Assembly (NCBI GenBank): GCA_004322135.1
Contig: SCSG01000041.1
Span: 1-64,000, forward strand
Length of the DNA: 64,000 bases
DNA from: Burkholderiaceae bacterium
GTDB lineage: Bacteria > Pseudomonadota > Gammaproteobacteria > Burkholderiales > Burkholderiaceae_B
Direction: 5' to 3'
The notes under the pieces are model-generated. The model had not been told where the DNA came from and did not search any database. It was given only the letters and a program-made list of their open reading frames with translations. The translations under genes were made by a program, and so were the position numbers. This document shows positions 56,005 through 64,000 of this stretch, in pieces (position 1 is the first letter of the stretch; every line of letters begins with the position of its first letter).

Positions 56005-58182
56005 ATGCAAAATTCAGAGGCGGCGGCGGCACAATCTGCATCAGGGCTTCGCTTGCTCGATCGCACTCTGCGCACACTGACATTTTTCGCGCTTCCGGCC
56101 GCAGTCCTATGCCTACCTGTACTGGACCTGCTTGCTGACAACAGGCTTGACTTCGAGTTTGGCTCGTTCCGGGCTTTTTACATCCTGGAAGGCGGCATAC
56201 TTGCGCTGGCGCTTACACTGGTGCTGTTCGCGGCCTCCAGCCGAAAATGGATTTACATCCTGTTTGCGGGCTGGCTGATCGGCAACCTGCGCATCGCGGC
56301 GGCAACCCTGGGATGGGACACGCAATGGCTGGGTCACGATATTTCGCCGGCACTCGTACCGTACGTACGCAAGGCCACCAGCGCCTTGTATTACCTGCTC
56401 ACCTTCGCGTTGTTTGTCGAGCTGTTCGAGCACGAACTGGCCCAATTGCGGCAACCGCGACTGGTGCGCCTTGGCCTGGCACTGGGTTTTTTTCTGCTTG
56501 CCGCCGCGTTTGTCCTGCCTCCCAGTGACTTCGTGTTGCTGACGTGGTGGATCGCCTCGGCGGGGTTGATCACTGCGGCAATCATAATCTGGCGCCTTCG
56601 AGTCGTTGCCCGCTCGGGAAATATTGTGTGGTATAGCGCCAGCCTGCTCATGGTTGTTGCAGCCGGCGCCGGGGTGCTTGAAACGCTGGGTGCCATGTTG
56701 CACATCGGAACCGCAAGCACCGCCTATGTCTACTGGGTGACCATCTTTTCCTCCAGCCTGCTCATCGCGCTGGCCGCCACCGAGGCCGAACGCGCGCTGC
56801 GCAGCAAACAGTCGGCTTCTGCCTCCGCCGCCTCGGCTGATCACGACGCACTGACCAATACACTGAACCAGAAAGGCATCGAACAGCGCACACTGCGCGG
56901 CGTGCGCGCGATCAGTCGCGGTGAGCCCTTCGCCATGGGCTACCTGGACATCGCTTCCCTTAAAACGGTCAACGACCTGTATGGCCACATGACGGGCGAC
57001 GACGTGCTGCGCCAGGCGTGTGCGCGCGTCAGTGCCAAACTGGAAAGCGGCCATTCCCTGGGGCGCATCAGCGGATCGGAACTCATCATACTTCTGTGCA
57101 ACACGTTCTTCGACGACGCCCAGCTCCTTGCTCACTCCATTATGGACGACCTGCAGGCCTCGCCCGTCTATATCGGTGCCCGCGCGCTGCAGCTCAAGGC
57201 ATCCATGGGGCTGATCGAAGTCGCCGATCCAAAGCAGGCCCCTCAAGACGTCATTTCGGCCGCCGCACGCGCCTGCCGCCTTGCGCGGCGCAATGGAACC
57301 AACCAGATTGTCGTGCACGAATATGCCGAGGTGGCAAAGGCCGAGCATAGCCAGGAATTCCAGCTGCTGCGAGAATTCAGCGCGGGATTCTCACCACGCA
57401 ACCTGTTCCTTGTCATGCAGCCCATCATGTCGCTCAAGGACCCCTACAACAGCCTGGATTTCGAGGTTCTGCTGCGCATGCGGGACGCCAGCGGCAACCT
57501 GGTCCCCGCCACCACCATCATTACAGCGGCGGAAGAAGGCGGTGTCGCCCCCGCACTGGATAAATGGATCATTCAGACAACTCTGGAATGGCTGGACAAA
57601 AACGAACCTCAGTTGAACAACACGAATTTCGTTTGCCTGAACCTGAACGGCATGTCGCTGAACGATGCGCATTTCATTGAAGAATTTTTCAGCACCTTGC
57701 AGGCGTACCGTCATGTCGCGCACATGCTGTGCATCGAAATCACCGAAAGCATTGCCCTCAGAGACCTGAACGACATCCACACTTTCATCGAACAACTGCA
57801 TAGCATCGGCGTGCGTGTGGCGCTGGACGACTTCGGTGCCGGATACACGTCGTTCTCTTATCTGAAGCAGCTACCGGCCGACGCGCTGAAGATTGATGGT
57901 TCCTTCATCCAGAGCATGACCGCCCGGCCGGCCGATGTCGCCATCGTCGAGGCCATTGTGGCGCTGGCGCGCAACCTGGGAATGAAAAGTATCGCCGAAT
58001 GGGTCGAGGACAGTGCCACACTGGAAACCCTGGCAAGCCTGGGCGTAGACTACGTTCAAGGCTACGCCATCTCGTACCCGATGTCCCCCGAAACCTTGCT
58101 GCAAGCAAGTTGCTGCGTCGACTTCATCACCGACAAGACCGTGCAGGGATTCGTAAGGAAAGAACTGGCGGGTTACGCCTAA
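56005..58182 (+). CDS. membrane GGDEF-EAL protein, likely c-di-GMP phosphodiesterase
   Basis: A 725-residue protein. Residues 15-265 hold seven or eight hydrophobic segments. The GGDEF domain is degenerate: SGSEL replaces GGDEF at about 356-360, so cyclase activity is doubtful. The EAL domain keeps its acidic and Lys set: EVL at 487-489, LCIEITES, LDDFGAGYTSF, LKID, AEWVED and QGYAISYP. The EAL half therefore looks catalytic. It stands alone between lysA and ccsA, convergent with ccsA. Confidence 0.85.
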   Translation: MQNSEAAAAQSASGLRLLDRTLRTLTFFALPAAVLCLPVLDLLADNRLDFEFGSFRAFYILEGGILALALTLVLFAASSRKWIYILFAGWLIGNLRIAAATLGWDTQWLGHDISPALVPYVRKATSALYYLLTFALFVELFEHELAQLRQPRLVRLGLALGFFLLAAAFVLPPSDFVLLTWWIASAGLITAAIIIWRLRVVARSGNIVWYSASLLMVVAAGAGVLETLGAMLHIGTASTAYVYWVTIFSSSLLIALAATEAERALRSKQSASASAASADHDALTNTLNQKGIEQRTLRGVRAISRGEPFAMGYLDIASLKTVNDLYGHMTGDDVLRQACARVSAKLESGHSLGRISGSELIILLCNTFFDDAQLLAHSIMDDLQASPVYIGARALQLKASMGLIEVADPKQAPQDVISAAARACRLARRNGTNQIVVHEYAEVAKAEHSQEFQLLREFSAGFSPRNLFLVMQPIMSLKDPYNSLDFEVLLRMRDASGNLVPATTIITAAEEGGVAPALDKWIIQTTLEWLDKNEPQLNNTNFVCLNLNGMSLNDAHFIEEFFSTLQAYRHVAHMLCIEITESIALRDLNDIHTFIEQLHSIGVRVALDDFGAGYTSFSYLKQLPADALKIDGSFIQSMTARPADVAIVEAIVALARNLGMKSIAEWVEDSATLETLASLGVDYVQGYAISYPMSPETLLQASCCVDFITDKTVQGFVRKELAGYA

Positions 58183-58221
58183 GGCCACCTAGGGCCCGCA
58201 GCGCACCCGCCCGGAAGTTGG

Positions 58222-59574
58222 CTACAGTTCGCCGTACGAATGCAGCCCCGACAGGAACATGTTCACACCCAGGAAGGCGAAGCTCGTGACGAGCAACCCA
58301 CCCAAAGCCCAGTAAGCCGCAGCAGGCCCACGCAGGCCTTTCATCAGGCGCATATGCAGCCACGCGGCATAATTGAGCCAGACGATAAGCGCCCAGGTTT
58401 CCTTGGGATCCCACTGCCAGTATGTGCCCCAGGCGTCAGCCGCCCACAACGCGCCCAGAATCGTCGCCAGGGTGAAAAAGGCAAAGCCCACCGCAATGGC
58501 CTTGTACATGATGTCATCCAGGACTTCAAGCGCGGGCAACTTGCGGGAAATGGGGCCGCGAAACGCCAGGATAGCGCCAACAATAATGGCGCCAATGCCG
58601 AAATACAGCATCCAGAGCGGGGAGAATTCACGCGAGCCAAAGACAAATGGTTCGGCACACAACACAGCACCCAGCAAAAACAGCGGGGCCAGTTTAGCGG
58701 TGGACCGCGTTTCACCGTGCTCCTTGATCAGGTAAGCAAAACCCACCATCGCCGCCAGGGAGAACGTGCCATAACCGATAAAATTTGCCGGCACATGCAG
58801 CTTCATCCACCAGCTTTTCAGCGCCGGCACCAGCGGCTGAATCTGGAAAGCATCGCGAGTGAACGAATACCAGAGCAGGAACACGACCGCCGAGGTTACC
58901 ACCAGCAGGACGAAGCCGCCCAATGCGCGCGTGACGTAGCGCCGTTCGTAATACAAATAGAACAGGGACGTAATGAGGCAAAAAAGTACAAACACTTCGT
59001 AAAGGTTGCTGACGGGGATATGACCAATGTCCGGGCCCAGCAGGTGGCCTTCACGCCAACGCACCAACAGGCCGGTAACCCCTGCGTACACCGCCCCCCA
59101 AGTCAGGAACGTTCCCATCCATGCTGCTGTCTTGCTGGCAAAGCCAACCCAATAACAGATGGTCGCCAGGGCAAACAGCATGCACATCCACAAAATGGCC
59201 GACTGGGACGAGAGCAGGTACTTAAGCAAGAACACATGACTGGCGCGCGTGATGTCGCCCTGGTCCAACGGACCGCCGTTGCTGTACAGCCAAATGGCAA
59301 ACAGCGCAGTAAGACCGCTGGCTATCATGAGAGTGCGTAGCGGACGCCACAGCCAGGCCAGCCAGCTGAAGCCAAGTGCCGCACCTCCCAGAATCACCTT
59401 TTCGTAGTAATTCATGTAATTGCCGTAGGCCGACAGCGCATACCCGGCCCCCGCAACAAGAATCACAAAAAAGGCAATGTCGGTCCAGTCGGGCTTACCG
59501 CGGTGACCACGCGAGTCTCCGCTTGAAACCATTATGTCCTGCCACATTGGCGCATTGAGTGTCGTATCGGTCAT
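58222..59574 (-). CDS. ccsA: cytochrome c biogenesis protein CcsA (ResC), System II
   Basis: A 450-residue polytopic membrane protein that, with ResB, carries haem across the membrane and attaches it to apocytochromes. The WWD-type haem motif reads WGTYWQWDPKETWALIVWL, and flanking His residues are present. ATG 59574 chosen; the frame opens 20 codons earlier. It is 13 bases downstream of resB in the same direction. Confidence 0.93.
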   Translation of the reverse strand: MTDTTLNAPMWQDIMVSSGDSRGHRGKPDWTDIAFFVILVAGAGYALSAYGNYMNYYEKVILGGAALGFSWLAWLWRPLRTLMIASGLTALFAIWLYSNGGPLDQGDITRASHVFLLKYLLSSQSAILWMCMLFALATICYWVGFASKTAAWMGTFLTWGAVYAGVTGLLVRWREGHLLGPDIGHIPVSNLYEVFVLFCLITSLFYLYYERRYVTRALGGFVLLVVTSAVVFLLWYSFTRDAFQIQPLVPALKSWWMKLHVPANFIGYGTFSLAAMVGFAYLIKEHGETRSTAKLAPLFLLGAVLCAEPFVFGSREFSPLWMLYFGIGAIIVGAILAFRGPISRKLPALEVLDDIMYKAIAVGFAFFTLATILGALWAADAWGTYWQWDPKETWALIVWLNYAAWLHMRLMKGLRGPAAAYWALGGLLVTSFAFLGVNMFLSGLHSYGEL

Positions 59575-59587
59575 GCTAAAAACCTCG

Positions 59588-61627
59588 TTACGTAAAGAGG
59601 CGCGTGAAAGCGTCTTTGAATCGCGAGAATTCACGATTGAAGTCCATGGTACGTCGTTGGGACGTCATGGCGGCCAGCATACTGCTGCCCTGCCCGCGCG
59701 GGCAGATCCAGACCCATATGCGGCGCTCCCGTATGTAGAACATCGAGAATACGCCTATTAGTAAAAATATGCCGCCAAGGTAGACGATGCTCTTGCCGGG
59801 GCTGCGCGCCACCTGGAAGACACTGGCCTGCACATGCTGGAAGTTCTTCAGCGACAAAAATACGGGAGCGGGATAATCGGGAAGGTTGGCGAGCGCCAGC
59901 AGTGCCTGCTGGGTCCAGCGCTGGGCGGCCTGAGCGCCGCTGCCAGTGCGGCTTATCGGAGCCATTCCTTGCCTGACACGATTAATATTGCGCAGTTCAG
60001 CCAGAGACAGCTGAATCATGGGCACGGCGAACCCCAGCACCTTTTCCCGCTCGGCGGGCGGAACCCTTGCCACGATCTCGTTGAAACCACCCGTCGCGAA
60101 CGAATCCAGGGCGCCCTCCGCTGCCTTTTGCAACAGCGGCTGCTGCGCAACGGCGTTAGCATTGTGCAGGGCGAACTGCCCGGCCGCCTGAGCGCGCAGC
60201 GCCGGGTCATTCAGTGCCGCGCGCAGGCTCATGAATTCGGCCACTGAGTGGTTGGCATCCGCCGGGATGCGCAGGTAACGATACGGGCCGCTATCCGACT
60301 GGCGCACGCCGGCCAGGAACACCTCGCTGCCATCCAGATGCATGGGCAGCATGTAATTCGTGAACTCATGCGCCTGACCGTTACGGTCAACCACGCGATA
60401 CTGCACGCTGGGGCCTACATTGCGCATGTCTTTGTTTTTTGCGCTCACAGCACTGCCGGTCACGGCCGCCACCTTCTGCTCCAGATCCTTGGGTTGAGGT
60501 GCCTTGCCGCTGCCAAGGTTCTCGACGTTGATTACCCGCAAGCCCGTCAGGTTGACGGTGACGTTCGAAATGCCCGCCGAGGCCGGCAACTTGGCTACTT
60601 GTCCCACGGTGCCATTCACTTCGAAGGTCTTGTCGTTCTCGCCACGCAGCGGATAGCCTACCAAGTCCAGCTTGCTGCCGCCATCGTCAAAGCTGGACTG
60701 GAAAACCGAAATCCCCTTGTAGCGCAGGGGTTCATTCACCTCGATGACCTTATCGAAAGACTTGCCCGTCTTGAAGTCGGTAATCTGCACATCACTCTTG
60801 AAGCTGCTTGGCATGCCCGTTGAATAGTAGTCAATGTAGAATTTTTTCAGCTTGATGGAAAACGGCAACGGCTGGACCAGAACGCCGCTATCAATGTTGA
60901 CGATGGCGGCGCTGCTGGTGCCGCCATCGGGCACCAACATGTCGGCGCGAAAGCTTGGGTTGCCCATAGGCAACCGGCCGGATGCGGGCACGTCAGCGAT
61001 CATCATGTTCTGGGTAATCGGATGCTTGCCACCAAGCCATATTTCGGCGCGCAACAGCAATTCGCTGTCGAGCAGGCCGCCCACGCAAATGATGACGATG
61101 GCCGCATGGGTAAAAATGTAGCCCAGCCGATTGGCGCCACCCCTTTTCGCCGCCAGCAATATGCCGTCGGCGTCCTCACGCGCCTTCCACCTGTAGCCAT
61201 TGCCAGACAGCCACTCCTGCGCGCGTTTGGCCACTTCCTGCGGCGCGATGGCGCTGGCAAGTTCGACGCGATGGTGGAAAGCGCGCAGGCTTGAAACGCG
61301 CACGTATTCGCGAAAGGAGCGCGCGTCGCGAATCATTCTGGGTGTGTTGCGCACCAGGCAAATGGTGGTCGAAACGACCAGAAAGGTCATGATCAGCAAA
61401 AACCACCAGCTGTTGTAAACATGCCAGATGGAGAACTTGTCGAAGAGCGCAAACCAGAACGGCCCAAACTTATCCACGTAGGTGTTGGGCGCATCGTTCT
61501 GCTCCAGCACGGTACCTATCAGGCTGGCCACACAAATGAACATGAGCAGGCTGACTGCGAACCGCATGGATCCCAGCAGTTCAAGAAAGTCATTACCCCA
61601 GCGACGAACAACAGAAGTCTGATTCAC
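59588..61627 (-). CDS. resB: cytochrome c biogenesis protein ResB (CcsB), System II
   Basis: A 679-residue membrane protein. N-terminal helices (LLGSMRFAVSLLMFICVASL and WWFLLIMTFLVVSTTICLV) precede a long periplasmic domain and a C-terminal helix IVYLGGIFLLIGVFSMFYI. It is the partner of CcsA. It precedes ccsA and follows cytochrome c4 by 100 bases, forming a cytochrome maturation cluster. Confidence 0.93.
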   Translation of the reverse strand: MNQTSVVRRWGNDFLELLGSMRFAVSLLMFICVASLIGTVLEQNDAPNTYVDKFGPFWFALFDKFSIWHVYNSWWFLLIMTFLVVSTTICLVRNTPRMIRDARSFREYVRVSSLRAFHHRVELASAIAPQEVAKRAQEWLSGNGYRWKAREDADGILLAAKRGGANRLGYIFTHAAIVIICVGGLLDSELLLRAEIWLGGKHPITQNMMIADVPASGRLPMGNPSFRADMLVPDGGTSSAAIVNIDSGVLVQPLPFSIKLKKFYIDYYSTGMPSSFKSDVQITDFKTGKSFDKVIEVNEPLRYKGISVFQSSFDDGGSKLDLVGYPLRGENDKTFEVNGTVGQVAKLPASAGISNVTVNLTGLRVINVENLGSGKAPQPKDLEQKVAAVTGSAVSAKNKDMRNVGPSVQYRVVDRNGQAHEFTNYMLPMHLDGSEVFLAGVRQSDSGPYRYLRIPADANHSVAEFMSLRAALNDPALRAQAAGQFALHNANAVAQQPLLQKAAEGALDSFATGGFNEIVARVPPAEREKVLGFAVPMIQLSLAELRNINRVRQGMAPISRTGSGAQAAQRWTQQALLALANLPDYPAPVFLSLKNFQHVQASVFQVARSPGKSIVYLGGIFLLIGVFSMFYIRERRIWVWICPRGQGSSMLAAMTSQRRTMDFNREFSRFKDAFTRLFT

Positions 61628-61727
61628 AATCTAATTCGCAAAAAAATGAGGGTGCCACGATCGGCTCCCCCATTGCGTACTGCACCAACAAGTGCGCGGG
61701 CGAACCTGCGCCTTACTTTTTATGTTT

Positions 61728-62426
61728 TTAGCGCAAGCCCGCTGCGTAGTCTGCCACCGCGGCGATCTCGGCATCGGTCATGCGGTTGGCGATATCATGC
61801 ATAATATCGCTATTTGCACGATCGCCGCTACGGAATAATTTAAGCTGTTCGGCAATGTAGCTGGGGAACTGACCTGCCAGGCGTGGGAACTCGCCCGGTA
61901 AGCCGGCACCGTTGGCCGAGTGGCACGCGGCGCACGCCGGAATACGGCGATCATCGACGCCAGCCCGCCAGATTTTCTGGCCGGCCTCCGCCAGATCTTT
62001 GTTGGTGGCCGTAGGGGCCTTGCTGTAGTCAAGCCTTTGATGCGACAAAAACAAGGCAATGTTCTGCATGTCCTGCGAAGTAAGCAGTGCAGCGAACGTG
62101 CTCATGATGGTGTTGGCACCGTTAACACCGCGACGTAAAGGTACCTTGCCATTCTTGGCTTGAAAATCGCTTAGCTGTTTGGCCAGGTATTCGTGGGGCT
62201 GTGCTGCCAGATTGGGATTGGTCGGGATCGTGCTGTTTCCAACGGCTCCGTGGCAGCTTGCACAGGCCAGAATGCCACGGGCCGCGTCACCATTGGCAAA
62301 TAGCTGCTCGCCTTTTTTGGCATCAGGCTTTACGGTGGGCGCGTCAGCAGCGTAACTGGCACTGGCAACGACAGTGCCCAACAGCAAACTGCCGGCAATG
62401 AAAATACTGGAAAGCACACGCTTCAT
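61728..62426 (-). CDS. cytochrome c4-type dihaem protein
   Basis: A 232-residue periplasmic dihaem cytochrome. Signal peptide MKRVLSSIFIAGSLLLG with cleavage near SYAAD. Two haem sites CASCH (near residue 56) and CAACH (near 165), each in a cytochrome c fold with a later Met ligand. It passes electrons to terminal oxidases. It sits upstream of resB and ccsA, which mature it. Confidence 0.93.
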   Translation of the reverse strand: MKRVLSSIFIAGSLLLGTVVASASYAADAPTVKPDAKKGEQLFANGDAARGILACASCHGAVGNSTIPTNPNLAAQPHEYLAKQLSDFQAKNGKVPLRRGVNGANTIMSTFAALLTSQDMQNIALFLSHQRLDYSKAPTATNKDLAEAGQKIWRAGVDDRRIPACAACHSANGAGLPGEFPRLAGQFPSYIAEQLKLFRSGDRANSDIMHDIANRMTDAEIAAVADYAAGLR

Positions 62427-62539
62427 GAAAACCTCGACCGATCATTATTCTTGATAGGGGCTGCCAGAAATGCCCCCGACAAGAGCCGTTGCTGTGCAAA
62501 TTGACGCCAACACAAGGCTCCTACAGCTTCAAACGTGTG

Positions 62540-62545
62540 ATTATA
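62540..62545 (-). promoter_or_regulatory. probable -10 of the cytochrome c4 gene
   Basis: TATAAT on the minus strand, 114 bases from the start codon, in the 165-base divergent spacer with engB. No good -35 is visible; the overlapping TACAAT on the plus strand (62544-62549) may serve engB. Confidence 0.45.
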
Positions 62546-62591
62546 CAATAGCGTATGAATCCGACCCACATTAACCCTAACTGGTAATCTA

Positions 62592-64000
<1,409 letters not shown>

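Noticed and set aside
56113-57348. 411-codon open frame antisense to the GGDEF/EAL gene
   Set aside because: Shadow of a real coding frame in GC-rich DNA; no recognisable domains.
58240-59340. 366-codon open frame antisense to ccsA
   Set aside because: Polar, Gln/His-rich translation typical of the complement of a membrane protein.

Overview
The window reads as a stretch of GC-rich betaproteobacterial chromosome, most likely from the Burkholderiales and probably an Alcaligenaceae relative of Bordetella, Achromobacter or Pusillimonas. The support is the gene content of the last 20 kb (ssb, an MFS gene, uvrA, dgt, aroB, aroK, mrcA, lptM, lysA, System II cytochrome c maturation genes, a cytochrome c4, engB, hemB) and the abundance of LivK-type binding proteins and GntR, IclR and MarR regulators. 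I saw no rRNA, tRNA, CRISPR array, transposase or phage gene.

Bases 1-43 kb are an accessory catabolic region. From the left: a GntR regulator; an HpaI-type aldolase plus FAD-linked oxidase pair; a small SRPBCC-like protein; a second GntR regulator reading into an oxidoreductase, a ketopantoate-reductase-like protein and a class II aldolase-like protein; and a complete branched-chain-amino-acid-type ABC transporter whose LivM and LivG are fused. Next is a formaldehyde detoxification unit (frmR, frmA, gfa) with a textbook FrmR operator. Then come an orphan ABC binding protein, an IclR regulator and a divergent four-gene operon whose order and motifs match terephthalate dioxygenase operons (tphA2-tphA3-tphB-tphA1). 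UbiX and TIGR02444-family genes follow. On the minus strand lie a two-component flavin monooxygenase (HpaB and HpaC families) with a cupin protein and a second complete Liv transporter. A MarR regulator with an EmrB-type exporter, a binding protein coupled to an alpha/beta hydrolase, an aldo/keto reductase, an AraC regulator, an Fsr-type exporter, malonyl-CoA decarboxylase, a TPR/winged-helix regulator with a small beta-propeller protein, and a mercuric-reductase-like flavoprotein complete this half.

Bases 43.5-64 kb are core genome: DNA metabolism (ssb, uvrA, dgt), shikimate and lysine pathways (aroK, aroB, lysA), envelope biogenesis (mrcA, lptM), a GGDEF/EAL protein, cytochrome c biogenesis (ccsA, resB, cytochrome c4), ribosome-assembly GTPase engB and the start of hemB, which runs off the right edge.

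Working together, the accessory half looks like a set of import-and-oxidise modules for aromatic or organic acids: four periplasmic binding proteins, two permease sets, a ring-hydroxylating dioxygenase, a flavin monooxygenase and a formaldehyde sink. Ligands of the transporters cannot be read from the sequence. The most noteworthy non-coding features are a 223-bp long imperfect inverted repeat between uvrA and dgt, paired operators around marR, a GGTAAC operator array wrapped round a promoter before the flavoprotein gene, and the FrmR operator.
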